A DNA stretch of 64,000 nt from Streptomyces profundus. Lineage in GTDB: Bacteria > Actinomycetota > Actinomycetes > Streptomycetales > Streptomycetaceae. Where the stretch lies: positions 3,780,501 through 3,844,500 of the forward strand of contig NZ_CP082362.1 in NCBI RefSeq assembly GCF_020740535.1, written 5' to 3'. The notes under the pieces were generated by a model. That model did not search any database, was not told the DNA's origin, and saw only the letters and a program-made list of their open reading frames with translations. Shown here piece after piece: positions 1 to 8,022 of the stretch (position 1 is the stretch's first letter; each line of letters starts with the position of its first letter). Both the position numbers and the translations under genes were made by a program.

Positions 1-139
1 GCGGGCCCTGACCGAGACGGTCCGCGCGCTGGCCGACGCCGGCATAGAGGCCGAGGACGTCGCGCTGCGCCGTCCCACCCTCGACGAGGTCTTCCTCCGA
101 CTCACCGACGACCAGCGACCCACGGAGGCACCCGCATGA
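1..139 (+). CDS. ABC transporter ATP-binding protein, C-terminal fragment
   Basis: The window opens inside a reading frame (codons from base 2) that ends in TGA at 137-139. The visible tail contains [13 protein letters not shown], the usual C-terminal motif of DrrA-type drug-exporter ATPases. Its stop overlaps the ATG of the next gene in an ATGA arrangement, so the two are translationally coupled. The Walker motifs lie outside the window. Family assignment rests on the tail and on the permease that follows. Confidence 0.85.
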   Translation, partial: RALTETVRALADAGIEAEDVALRRPTLDEVFLRLTDDQRPTEAPA

Positions 140-972
140 CCCGGACCACCATCGAACCCCCGGCCACCGTCGTCCCGCTGCTGGGCCCGGCCCGTCGGCT
201 GGTGGTCGACTCGCTCACCATGACCAGGCGCGGCCTCGCCCACTGGGCGCGCCAACCCGGCGTCTTCGCCGTGGGGTTGGTCTTCCCGGTGATGATGCTG
301 GTGATGTTCGCCTACTTCCTCGGCGGCGGAATGGCCGTGGAGGGCGGCGGCGACTACGTCGACTTCCTGGTGCCCGGGATGCTGGTGCTGACCATGGCGT
401 TCGGCCTGGAATCGACCATGGTGGCGCTTACCACCGACATCAACCGAGGCGTTCTCGACCGTTTCCGGTCGATGCCGATCGCCCCGAGCGCGGTACTGGT
501 CGGGCGCAGCCTGCTGGACATGCTCAACTCCGTGCTGAGCCTGCTGGTGATGGTCGGCGCCGGCTGGGCCGTCGGCTGGCGCTGGGACGCCGCCGCCCTC
601 GAAGTGCTGGCCGCCATCGGGCTGATGCTCCTGCTGCGCTTCGCCATGCTCTGGATGGGCATCTACCTGGCCCTGGTCGCCGGCCGCTCGGAGCTGGTGC
701 AGGCCGTGCAGATCCTCGTCTGGCCCATCGGCTTCCTCTCCAGCGCCTTCGTCTCGCCGGCGACCATGCCCGGCTGGGTGGGCTCGATCGCCGACTGGAA
801 CCCCATGTCGGCGACGGCGGGCGCGGTCCGCGACCTGTTCGGCAACCCCGCCTGGCCGGGGGAGTCCTGGGCCGCCGACCAGGCGACGCCGCTCGCCGTG
901 CTCTGGCCGCTGGCCCTGCTGGCGGTCTTCGTCCCCCTCGCCCTCCGCCGCTTCGCCCGCCTCGGCGACTGA
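136..972 (+). CDS. ABC-2 type permease (DrrB-like)
   Basis: This 278-residue integral membrane protein would form the channel of an exporter with the ATPase encoded just upstream. A first hydrophobic segment lies near residues 45-65, followed by the ABC-2 pattern of a central block ending in [15 protein letters not shown] and four further membrane spans. The start codon overlaps the stop of the ATPase gene (ATGA). Length and layout match daunorubicin-resistance-type permeases. The exported substrate cannot be read from the sequence; a TipA-like drug-sensing regulator follows, but it has its own promoter. Confidence 0.9.
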   Translation: MTRTTIEPPATVVPLLGPARRLVVDSLTMTRRGLAHWARQPGVFAVGLVFPVMMLVMFAYFLGGGMAVEGGGDYVDFLVPGMLVLTMAFGLESTMVALTTDINRGVLDRFRSMPIAPSAVLVGRSLLDMLNSVLSLLVMVGAGWAVGWRWDAAALEVLAAIGLMLLLRFAMLWMGIYLALVAGRSELVQAVQILVWPIGFLSSAFVSPATMPGWVGSIADWNPMSATAGAVRDLFGNPAWPGESWAADQATPLAVLWPLALLAVFVPLALRRFARLGD

Positions 973-1000
973 CGGCCACGGCCGTTCGGTCCTCGCCGGC

Positions 1001-1031
1001 TTGCACCTCACGTAACGGGATGGTCCACGGT
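1001..1031 (+). promoter_or_regulatory. tipA-type MerR-regulated promoter
   Basis: TTGCAC at 1001-1006 is followed by a 19-bp spacer beginning CTCACGTAACG and by CACGGT at 1026-1031 in the -10 position. The S. lividans tipA promoter as I recall it has GGCTTGCACCTCACGT, a 19-bp spacer and CAGCGT. The first 16 bases here are identical (997-1012). The over-long spacer is the hallmark of MerR-family activation by DNA twisting. The right half of the palindrome is less well kept than in tipA. Confidence 0.75.
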
Positions 1032-1042
1032 GGAGTCATACG

Positions 1043-1120
1043 CGGTCGTACGGAGCGGTCGTACGGAGCGGTCGTATGGAGCAGCCGTACGGCGCGGCCG
1101 TACGGAGCGGCCGTGCGGAG
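1043..1120 (+). repeat. Six imperfect 13-bp tandem repeats
   Basis: Six head-to-tail units start at 1043, 1056, 1069, 1082, 1095 and 1108. The consensus is CGGYCGTACGGAG, and each unit is centred on CGTACG or a one-base variant. They lie between the tipA-type promoter and the GTG start, in the predicted 5' leader. A unit of 13 is not a multiple of three, so this is not a coding repeat. Confidence 0.9.
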
Positions 1121-1147
1121 CGGATACGGCAAGGACAGGAGACGGAC

Positions 1148-1915
1148 GTGGGCCATCCCGTAGGCCGGGTCGCCGAACTCGCCGGACTCACGGTGCGGAC
1201 CCTGCACCACTACGACGAGATCGGCCTGCTCAGCCCGGGCGCGCGCACCTCGGCCGGGCATCGCCGCTATCGGGACGAGGACCTCGACCGGTTGCAGCGC
1301 ATCCTCTTCTACCGGGAGCTCGGCTTCCCGCTGGAGGAGATCGCCGCCCTGCTGGACGACCCCGACACGGACCCGCGCCGTGAGCTGCGCAGGCAGCACG
1401 CGCTGCTGACCGACCGGATCGCCCGCCTGCGGGACATGGCCGCGGCCGTCGAGAGAGCGATGGAGGCACGCCACATGGGCATCAACCTCACCCCCGAGGA
1501 GCGCTTCGAGGTCTTCGGCCCCGAGGACCCCGAGCGGCACGACGCCGAAGCCGAGCGCCGCTGGGGCGACACCGACGCGTACCGGGAGTCCCGGCGGCGC
1601 GTCTCCCGCTACACCAAGGAGGACTGGCAGCGCGTCAAGGCGCGGACCGACGACATCAACGAGCGGCTGATCGCCCTGCTGGACTCCGGCGCCGCCCCCG
1701 AATCGCCGGCGGCGCTCGCGCTGGCCGAGGAACACCGGCAGCAGATATGTGACGTCTACTACGCCTGTTCGCACCGGATGCACACCGGGCTCGCCGACCT
1801 CTATATCGCGGACGAGCGGTTCACCCGCACCTATGACCTGCTCCGTCCCGGCCTGGCGAGGTTCCTCCACGACGCCATCCACGCCAACGCGCGCGCCGCG
1901 GGAGAGCCCGGGTAG
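1148..1915 (+). CDS. tipA: TipA-like MerR-family transcriptional activator with TipAS domain
   Basis: This 255-residue protein has an N-terminal MerR helix-turn-helix (GRVAELAGLTVRTLHHYDEI), a dimerising coiled coil to about residue 105, and a TipAS ligand-binding domain from Met110 (MGINLTPEERFEVFG). In S. lividans, TipAL binds thiopeptides covalently and activates its own promoter. The GTG at 1148 is preferred because AGGACAGGAG lies just upstream and the N-terminus then aligns with TipAL; a longer frame from 1076 would run through the tandem repeats. Residue 207 is Cys as in TipA, but residue 214, the thiopeptide-bonding Cys, is Gly. The gene is probably autoregulated from the promoter at 1001-1031. 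Confidence 0.9.
   Translation: MGHPVGRVAELAGLTVRTLHHYDEIGLLSPGARTSAGHRRYRDEDLDRLQRILFYRELGFPLEEIAALLDDPDTDPRRELRRQHALLTDRIARLRDMAAAVERAMEARHMGINLTPEERFEVFGPEDPERHDAEAERRWGDTDAYRESRRRVSRYTKEDWQRVKARTDDINERLIALLDSGAAPESPAALALAEEHRQQICDVYYACSHRMHTGLADLYIADERFTRTYDLLRPGLARFLHDAIHANARAAGEPG
1462..1477 (+). promoter_or_regulatory. Internal ribosome binding site and start for TipAS
   Basis: GGAGG at 1462-1466 sits 8 nt before the in-frame ATG at 1475, codon 110 of the TipA-like gene. S. lividans makes the short ligand-binding form TipAS from an internal start at the same codon. This site predicts the same second product here (1475-1915, 146 residues). Confidence 0.65.
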
Positions 1916-2019
1916 CCGGTACCGCTCGGGCGGGAGTTCGACGATCCTCCTATGCTGCGCTGGAGGGCCCTCTTCGGGGGCATGTCGGGACAAGGCGTAG
2001 CGAGAAAGCGGGATCAGCG

Positions 2020-3621
2020 GTGGCCGGGGAAAGCACCTGGGCGGTCGGGGAGGAGCCGACGGAGCAGGAGACCACCTCCGGCTTCGCCGTGCCGGAGGGG
2101 CTCGAACTGCCCCCGGCGGAGAGCGACCATCCCTCCTCCGAGTTCGCCCTCCCCGACGGTCTGTCGGTGGCGCCCAAGGCGGCGCCGCGCAACGAGTTCA
2201 CGCCGACGCACGGCGTCCCGGCGTTCGGGCGGGGCACCCCGTGGCAGGACCGGATGCGCACCATGGTGCGCATGCCGCTGGCGGACCGGCCGTCCCCCGA
2301 GTTCGCGACAGCGGTCGAGGGGGAGAACGCGCCGCCGGTGCCCCGGGTGCTGGACCTCACGCTGCGGATCGGCGAGCTGCTGCTGGCCGGCGGCGAGGGC
2401 GCCGAGGACGTCGAGGCGGCGATGTTCGGCGTGGCCCACGCCTACGGCCTGGACCGCTGCGACGCCACCGTCACCTTCACGCTGATCTCGATCACCCACC
2501 AGCCGTCCCTCGTCGACCCCTCCGTCTCGCTGTCCCGCACGGTGCGGCGCAGGGGCACCGACTACACCCGGTTGGCGGCCGTCTTCCAGCTGGTGGACGA
2601 CATCACCTCGGGCGATGTCACGCTGGAGGAGGCATACGGCCGGCTCGCCCAGATGCGGCGCAACCGGCACCCGTACACCAAATGGCAACTGACCATGGCG
2701 GCCGGGCTGTTGGCCGGCGCGGCCAGCGTCCTGGTGGGCGGCGGCTGGCAGGTGTTCGTGCTGGCGGTGATAGGCGCGATGGTCGGCGACCGGCTGGCCT
2801 GGCTGGCCGCCGGCCGCGGTCTGCCGGAGTTCTACCAGTTCGTCGCGGCGGCCATGGCCCCGGCGCTGGTCGGGGTGCTCTGGGCGGCCGGCCACACCTC
2901 GGGCCAGGGCGAGGCCCAGGCGGCGGCGATGATCACCGGCGGGCTCTTCGCCCTGATCCCGGGACGCGCCCTGGTCGCCGGCGTCCAGGACGGCCTGACG
3001 GGCTACTACCTGACGGCCTCCGCCCGCCTGTTGGAGGTGATCTACCTCAGCGTCGGCATCGTCTGCGGCGTGCTGGCGGTGCTCTATGTCGGCGAGACGT
3101 CGGGCGTCCGCCTGGACCCCGAGGTGATGACCAGGGCCGTCCGCCCGGCGATCCAGTTGGGCGCGGCGCTGTCGCTGTCGCTGGCCTTCTGCGTCCTGCT
3201 CCAGCAGGAACGCTCCACGGTGCTGCCGGCCACCCTCAACGGCGGCATCGCCTGGCTGATCTACGGCGCGATGCACGACACGGCGGGCCTCTCGCCGTTC
3301 GCCGCGACGGGCGTGGCGGCCGGCATGGTCGGCCTCTTCGGCCAACTCCAGTCCCGCTACCAGTTCACGTCCTCCCTGCCGTATGTCACCGCCGCCATCG
3401 GCCCGCTCCTCCCCGGCAGCGCGTTCTACCTGGGGCTGCTGGGCTTCGCCCAGGGCAACGTGGACTTCGGCCTGGAGAACCTCCTCCGCGCGGTGACGCT
3501 GGCGCTGGCCATCGCCATCGGCGTCAACCTGGGCAGCGAGATGGCCCGCCTCTTCATCAAGACCCCCGGCCTCACCACCCCCATCGGCCGCCGAGGCTCC
3601 AAACGCACCCGAGGCTTCTGA
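2020..3621 (+). CDS. Threonine/serine exporter family protein (ThrE)
   Basis: This 533-residue protein has a polar N-terminus of about 110 residues followed by the ThrE domain. The domain shows the soluble segment with ELLLAGGEGAEDVEAAMF and ten or so hydrophobic helices. In Corynebacterium ThrE exports threonine and serine; most actinomycete homologues are untested. Translation starts at GTG 2020. The ribosome binding site is weak. A candidate -10 (TATGCT at 1950-1955) lies about 65 bases upstream. The final residues are basic (RRGSKRTRGF). The gene is monocistronic. Confidence 0.85.
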   Translation: MAGESTWAVGEEPTEQETTSGFAVPEGLELPPAESDHPSSEFALPDGLSVAPKAAPRNEFTPTHGVPAFGRGTPWQDRMRTMVRMPLADRPSPEFATAVEGENAPPVPRVLDLTLRIGELLLAGGEGAEDVEAAMFGVAHAYGLDRCDATVTFTLISITHQPSLVDPSVSLSRTVRRRGTDYTRLAAVFQLVDDITSGDVTLEEAYGRLAQMRRNRHPYTKWQLTMAAGLLAGAASVLVGGGWQVFVLAVIGAMVGDRLAWLAAGRGLPEFYQFVAAAMAPALVGVLWAAGHTSGQGEAQAAAMITGGLFALIPGRALVAGVQDGLTGYYLTASARLLEVIYLSVGIVCGVLAVLYVGETSGVRLDPEVMTRAVRPAIQLGAALSLSLAFCVLLQQERSTVLPATLNGGIAWLIYGAMHDTAGLSPFAATGVAAGMVGLFGQLQSRYQFTSSLPYVTAAIGPLLPGSAFYLGLLGFAQGNVDFGLENLLRAVTLALAIAIGVNLGSEMARLFIKTPGLTTPIGRRGSKRTRGF

Positions 3622-4101
3622 CCCGTGCCGGAACCCCGGCCGCGTTCAGCCGGAGGCGCCGATCCGCGACCCGGCTGGGCCCGTTGGCGGGCGCTCTGGT
3701 GGTGGTTGTGCCCTGGCCGGGCCGCGCCGGCGCCGACCGACGGCCTCGCGCTCATGAGCTGGACGACGGCCGTCGTCCCGGCACGGGGCCGGCGCCTCGG
3801 CGGCGGCCGGACCCCGGCAAGGCGCTCGGCTTTCCGGCCGGGCTGGTGCCTCGGCGGCAGCCGGGCCCCGGACCGGTGATCGAAGCCGCCGGCCCCCGGC
3901 CGGTGCCCTGCCGGGCACCGGGTGCTTCGGCGGTGGCCGGGGTGCTGGCGGCGGTCGACGCCTCGGCGGTAGCCGGGCTCCGCTTGAGCGGGTGGACCGG
4001 CGTCCGCCGGAATCCGGCGGCCCTGGCCGGGGGCCGGCCAGCGCCTCGGCAGCAGCCGGGACCTCGGCCGGAGGGTGGTTGTCGCCCGGTCCGGGGAGGA
4101 C
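3622..4101. repeat. Non-coding GC-rich region with degenerate GCCTCGGCGGCAGCCGG repeats
   Basis: About 480 bp separate the convergent thrE-like and SMR genes. Several variants of GCCTCGGCGGCAGCCGG recur at irregular spacing (for example near 3793, 3850, 3929 and 3960). All frames stay open only because stop codons are rare at this GC content, and none shows a familiar protein pattern. I see no gene here. Confidence 0.55.
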
Positions 4102-4419
4102 TCAGTGGGGGGCCAGTTTGAGGCCCACCACGCAGGCGACGATGCCGAGGAGGAGCAGCAGCCGCAGGGGGGTCGCCGACTCGCCGTCGAAGACGATCGC
4201 GTAGCCCGCGGTCAGGACCGCGCCGATGCCCACCCAGACGGCGTAGCCGGTGCCCACGGGGATGGTGCGGAGCGCGTAGGCGAGGCCCACCATGCTGCAC
4301 GCGAGGCCGACGCCGAACACCACGCTCGGCCAGAGACGACTGAAACCCTGGGACTTGCCGAGAGCCGTGGCCCACACCGCTTCCAGCAGGCCGGAGACGA
4401 CCAGAATGATCCACGCCAT
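4102..4419 (-). CDS. SMR-family small multidrug/guanidinium exporter (SugE/Gdx-like)
   Basis: This 105-residue protein has four membrane helices and the SMR pattern MAWIILVVSGLLEAVWATALG, with the essential Glu at residue 13 in the first helix. The WATALGKSQGF segment is closer to SugE/Gdx than to EmrE, so guanidinium or quaternary ammonium export is the best guess. SMR proteins act as antiparallel dimers in the cytoplasmic membrane. I looked for a guanidine riboswitch upstream (4420-4500) and did not find the conserved ACGR hairpin pair. Confidence 0.88.
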   Translation of the reverse strand: MAWIILVVSGLLEAVWATALGKSQGFSRLWPSVVFGVGLACSMVGLAYALRTIPVGTGYAVWVGIGAVLTAGYAIVFDGESATPLRLLLLLGIVACVVGLKLAPH

Positions 4420-4512
4420 GATCGGACTTCCTGTGCCGTCTTGTCATGGCTGGGTACGGCACCCTCGTCCAGGAGCCGGTCGGGCTCTGGCCATCAGTTT
4501 CGCACAGCCGCA

Positions 4513-4559
4513 CGCACAGCCGCGCGCCCGGGCGGAAGGCCCGGGCGCGCGGCTGTGCG
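4513..4559 (-). terminator. Strong hairpin downstream of ppa
   Basis: A perfect 21-bp stem (4513-4533 with 4539-4559) encloses a 5-nt loop. A partial duplicate of the left arm (4498-4510) could pair with the same right arm and extend into AAA. It lies 33 nt past the ppa stop and before the SMR gene, as expected for a factor-independent terminator on the minus strand. Confidence 0.75.
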
Positions 4560-4592
4560 AAACAGGCCGAATAGGCCGAAGAGGCGAAGGGG

Positions 4593-5087
4593 TCAGTGGG
4601 TCTCGCCGGCGTCAGCCGCCCGCTTGCGGGAGGCCTCGATCTCGGCCTCGGCCTCGGTGCGGCCGACCCAGTTCGCGCCCTCGACGGACTTGCCGGGCTC
4701 CAGGTCCTTGTAGACCTCGAAGAAGTGCTGGATCTCCAGCCGGTCGAACTCGCTGACGTGGTGGATGTCCCGCAGGTGTTCCATCCGGGGGTCGGAAGCC
4801 GGCACACAGAGCAGCTTGTCGTCGCCGCCCGCCTCGTCCCGCATCCGGAACATGCCGATGGCGCGGGCGAGGATCAGGCAGCCGGGGAACGTGGGCTCGT
4901 CAAGAAGCACCAGCGCGTCCAGCGGGTCGCCGTCCTCACCGAGCGTGCCGTCCACGTAGCCGTAGTCCGCGGGGTAGACGGTCGAGGTGAAGAGGTGCCG
5001 GTCCAGTCGGATCCGGCCCGTCTTGTGGTCAACCTCGTACTTGTTCCGCGAACCCTTCGGAATCTCGATGGTGACGTCGAACTCCAC
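4593..5087 (-). CDS. ppa: Inorganic pyrophosphatase
   Basis: This 164-residue family I pyrophosphatase hydrolyses pyrophosphate to phosphate and so drives biosynthetic reactions. It has the substrate-site residues in KGSRNKYE and the metal-binding [14 protein letters not shown] segment with its clustered Asp residues. Two in-frame GTG codons compete for the start. The one at 5096 overlaps the AGGAG ribosome binding site. The one at 5087 lies 8 nt after it and gives the usual [14 protein letters not shown]-terminus, so 5087 is chosen. The gene is divergent from dacB. Confidence 0.95.
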   Translation of the reverse strand: MEFDVTIEIPKGSRNKYEVDHKTGRIRLDRHLFTSTVYPADYGYVDGTLGEDGDPLDALVLLDEPTFPGCLILARAIGMFRMRDEAGGDDKLLCVPASDPRMEHLRDIHHVSEFDRLEIQHFFEVYKDLEPGKSVEGANWVGRTEAEAEIEASRKRAADAGETH

Positions 5088-5178
5088 TGGGGGCACTCCT
5101 TAAGCGATCTATGCACGCGACAGGTGGTTAAGTGTCTCTCACGCAGCCGTCGGTACGCGAAAGGGGCTGGTCGGTACC

Positions 5179-6591
5179 GTGCCCAGGGCAGCTCAGATGC
5201 TTCGAGGCCACCGCTCGGTCGGGCGGTTGGCCGTGGGTTCGGCGGCGGTCGGACTCGTCATGGCGGCGGGCCTGGTGGCCCTTTCGGGGCCGTGGGACGG
5301 CGGTCAGCGGAGTGCGGAGCGGGATCAGGCCGCCGCCGCCGAGCTGGTCAGGGGGCAGTTGCCGGCCGAGCGGCTGGCGGGCACGGTGCCGGTGGCGCCG
5401 GCCGTGCTCAGCCCGTTGGACGGCGGCTCGGCGGCGCCTTCCGCCGAGGTGCTGACGCGGATCGTCGCGCCGCTCCTGGAGGCACGGGCGCTGGGCGAGC
5501 ACACGGCGGCCTCCGTGGTCGACCTGGCCACCGGCACCGTGCTGTACCAGCGGGACGAACGGGCGGGCCGGGCCCCGGCGTCCACCGTCAAGGTCGCCAC
5601 CGCCGTCGCCGCGCTCAGCGCGCTGGGCCCCGACCACCGGCTGACCACCCGGGTGGTCCTCGATCCGGAGGACCAGCGGGTCCACCTCGTCGGCGGCGGC
5701 GACACCACGCTGACCGCCGCCGACGTCGAGGGGCTGGCCGACCGGACCGCGCGGGCGCTCGCCGAGCGCGGCATCGACCGGGTGCGGCTGGCGTACGACG
5801 TCTCGGCGTACGACGAGGAGACTCACCCGATCGGGGTCAACAGCAATATCGCCCCGATCACCCCGCTCCAGCTCAACGCCGGCCGCCTGGACAACAGCAC
5901 CCAGGGCCCGGCCGACCGCGCCGACGACCCGGCGGGGGACGCGGCCGACGCCTTCGCCAGGCAGCTGGCCGAGGCCGGCGTCGAGGTGGCGGGCGGCGTC
6001 AAGCGCGGTACCGCGCCCGGCGGGGCCGAGGAGTTGGCCGACCACGCGTCGGCGCCCGTCGCCTCGCTGGTCGAGCGGATGCTCACGGCCAGCGACAACG
6101 ATCTCGCCGAGGCGCTCGCCCGGCAGACGGCTGTGGCCGGCGACGAGCCGGGCGACGCGGCGGGGGTGCGGCGGGCGTTGACCGACCGGCTCACGGAGCT
6201 GGGGGTCCCGATGGACGGGGTCAGGCTGGCCGACGCCAGCGGCCTGGACCGGGAGGGGCGGCTCACCGCCGGGCTGCTGACCGGCCTGCTGACCGTCGCC
6301 GCCGATCCGGCCAGCCCCCAGCTGCGGCCCACCCTGACGGGGCTGCCGGTCGCCGGCTTCACCGGGACGCTGGCCAACCGTTACGACGGCGAGGGCGCGT
6401 CGGGCGCCGGCACGGTCCGCGCCAAGACGGGCACCCTGACGGGGGTCAACTCGCTGGCCGGCACCGCCACCACCGCCGAGGGCCGGCTGCTCGGCTTCGC
6501 CTTTCTGACGGCGGACGCGGCCGACGCCGCCGCCGCCCAGGAGGCGCTCGACGCCGCGGCCGGCGCGCTCGCCGGCTGCTCCTGCGGCTGA
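5179..6591 (+). CDS. dacB: D-alanyl-D-alanine carboxypeptidase/endopeptidase, PBP4 (DacB) family
   Basis: This 470-residue secreted or membrane-anchored penicillin-binding protein trims or cuts peptidoglycan cross-links. An N-terminal hydrophobic segment (about residues 17-36) is a signal or anchor. The three active-site motifs of peptidase family S13 are present: Ser135-T-V-Lys138, Ser305-Asp-Asn307 and Lys416-Thr-Gly418. The long insert between the first two motifs is typical of PBP4. The start is GTG 5179. The C-terminus ends GCSCG. Confidence 0.93.
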   Translation: MPRAAQMLRGHRSVGRLAVGSAAVGLVMAAGLVALSGPWDGGQRSAERDQAAAAELVRGQLPAERLAGTVPVAPAVLSPLDGGSAAPSAEVLTRIVAPLLEARALGEHTAASVVDLATGTVLYQRDERAGRAPASTVKVATAVAALSALGPDHRLTTRVVLDPEDQRVHLVGGGDTTLTAADVEGLADRTARALAERGIDRVRLAYDVSAYDEETHPIGVNSNIAPITPLQLNAGRLDNSTQGPADRADDPAGDAADAFARQLAEAGVEVAGGVKRGTAPGGAEELADHASAPVASLVERMLTASDNDLAEALARQTAVAGDEPGDAAGVRRALTDRLTELGVPMDGVRLADASGLDREGRLTAGLLTGLLTVAADPASPQLRPTLTGLPVAGFTGTLANRYDGEGASGAGTVRAKTGTLTGVNSLAGTATTAEGRLLGFAFLTADAADAAAAQEALDAAAGALAGCSCG

Positions 6592-6658
6592 CGGCCCCGC
6601 GCGGGCCGGCGTCCCGCGCCCTACCCGCTTCGCGCGCGGGCACCGTACCGTGGACGGC

Positions 6659-7822
6659 ATGACGAGCCTCGGCGGTACGGACCTGGTCGACTGGAATCTC
6701 GCCGTTTCCACGGCGACCCGCTTCGCGCGCCCGGGTCCGGAGGTGAGCAGGGACGAGGCACGAGCCGTGGTCGCCGAGCTGCGCGAGCACGCGGTCGCCG
6801 CCGAGCACCATGTCCGGTCCTACACCGGCCTCGACGCCGGCACGTTGGACACCCCGGTCCTGGTGGTGGACCGGCCGGGCTGGATCAGGGCCAACGTGGC
6901 GGGCTTCCGGCAGGTGCTACAGCCGGTGATGGGGCGGATGCGGGAGCGCCGCGAGGGGATGCCGGCGGGCGCCCTGTTGACGGCCGTCGGCGGCAAGGTC
7001 ACCGGCGTCGAGGTGGGGATGCTGCTGGCGTTCCTCTCCTCCCGGGTGCTCGGTCAGTACGAGACGTTCGCCCCGCCGACCCCGGGACTGCCGGCCGGGG
7101 AGGGCGGCGCCCAGGCCGGGCGGCTGCTGCTGGTGGCGCCGAACATCGTCCATGTGGAGCGGGAACTGGGCGTCGACCCGCATGACTTCAGGCTCTGGGT
7201 CTGTCTGCACGAGGAGACCCACCGCACCCAGTTCACGGCGGTGCCCTGGCTGCGCGACCATCTGGAGAGCGAGATCCAGGCGTTCCTGTCCGAGGCGGAC
7301 GTCGATCCGGCGACCCTGGTGGAGCGCTTCCGGCAGGCCGCCCAGTCGGTCAGCGGCAGGGGCCAGGACGAGTCCCCCAAGGAGGAGCCGCGGGAGAGCG
7401 CCAAGGAGGCCGGGGGGCTCGGCATCGTGGATCTGGTGCAGACCCCCAGGCAGCGGGAGATCCTCGAACGGTTGACGGCGGTGATGTCGCTGCTTGAGGG
7501 GCACGCCGACCATGTGATGGACGCGGTCGGCCCGCAGGTGGTGCCGTCCGTCGCCGAGATCCGGGAGAAGTTCACCAAGCGCAGGGAGGTAGGCGCCGGC
7601 CGGCTGGACCGCGCGCTGCGCCGCCTGCTCGGCATGGACGCCAAGCTGCGCCAGTACAAGGACGGCGAACGGTTTGTCCGTACCGTGGTGGAGCGCACGG
7701 GGGTGGCCGGCTTCAACAAGGTGTGGACCTCGCCCAACACGCTGCCGACCAAGGACGAGATCGCCGACCCCGAGATCTGGCTGGCCCGCGTCCGCCCCGA
7801 GGGGCAGGGGCGAAGGGCCTGA
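6659..7822 (+). CDS. Zinc-dependent metalloprotease, zincin family (DUF2342)
   Basis: This 387-residue actinobacterial protein carries the zinc-protease motif HEETH at residues 184-188 within CLHEETHRTQF and begins MTSLGGTDLVDWNLA, as the family does. It was once described as coenzyme F420-associated; its substrate is unknown. The ATG at 6659 is preferred over GTG 6650 because TACCGT (6646-6651) sits 7 nt upstream as a -10 box, implying a leaderless mRNA. A polar Lys/Glu-rich insert lies near residues 235-255. tilS and hpt follow on the same strand. Confidence 0.88.
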   Translation: MTSLGGTDLVDWNLAVSTATRFARPGPEVSRDEARAVVAELREHAVAAEHHVRSYTGLDAGTLDTPVLVVDRPGWIRANVAGFRQVLQPVMGRMRERREGMPAGALLTAVGGKVTGVEVGMLLAFLSSRVLGQYETFAPPTPGLPAGEGGAQAGRLLLVAPNIVHVERELGVDPHDFRLWVCLHEETHRTQFTAVPWLRDHLESEIQAFLSEADVDPATLVERFRQAAQSVSGRGQDESPKEEPRESAKEAGGLGIVDLVQTPRQREILERLTAVMSLLEGHADHVMDAVGPQVVPSVAEIREKFTKRREVGAGRLDRALRRLLGMDAKLRQYKDGERFVRTVVERTGVAGFNKVWTSPNTLPTKDEIADPEIWLARVRPEGQGRRA

Positions 7823-7942
7823 TCGGGGGCGGGCGCGGAGAGGAAAGCAGTTCCCGAACGGTTCCACATCGGCCGGCGAATCACTCGTACGAGGGACCGT
7901 GGCCCCAGGGATGGCGTGCGATGCTCGGGTAACAGCCCTTCT

Positions 7943-7972
7943 CTGTCACCATTTACGCACCCTGCGTGACAG
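7943..7972. promoter_or_regulatory. Inverted repeat upstream of tilS
   Basis: CTGTCAC (7943-7949) and GTGACAG (7966-7972) form a perfect 7-bp inverted repeat with a 16-bp spacer. Inside it TTACGC (7953-7958) and GCGTGA (7964-7969) form a second, near-perfect one. The site lies 50 bases before the tilS start in a short, less GC-rich stretch. It may be an operator; no regulator can be named. Confidence 0.35.
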
Positions 7973-8022
7973 CTTTCGCGAGGGTCTCCCCGTGCCTCTC
8001 TCCGGAAAGAAGTGATTCGGAC

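Noticed and set aside
524..1993. A 489-codon minus-strand ORF across the ABC permease and tipA-like gene
   Set aside because: It is the antisense shadow of two well-supported plus-strand genes and has no recognisable domain.
4420..4500. Guanidine riboswitch upstream of the SugE-like gene
   Set aside because: Neither the ykkC core nor the paired ACGR-loop hairpins of the mini-ykkC class could be built from the minus-strand sequence.
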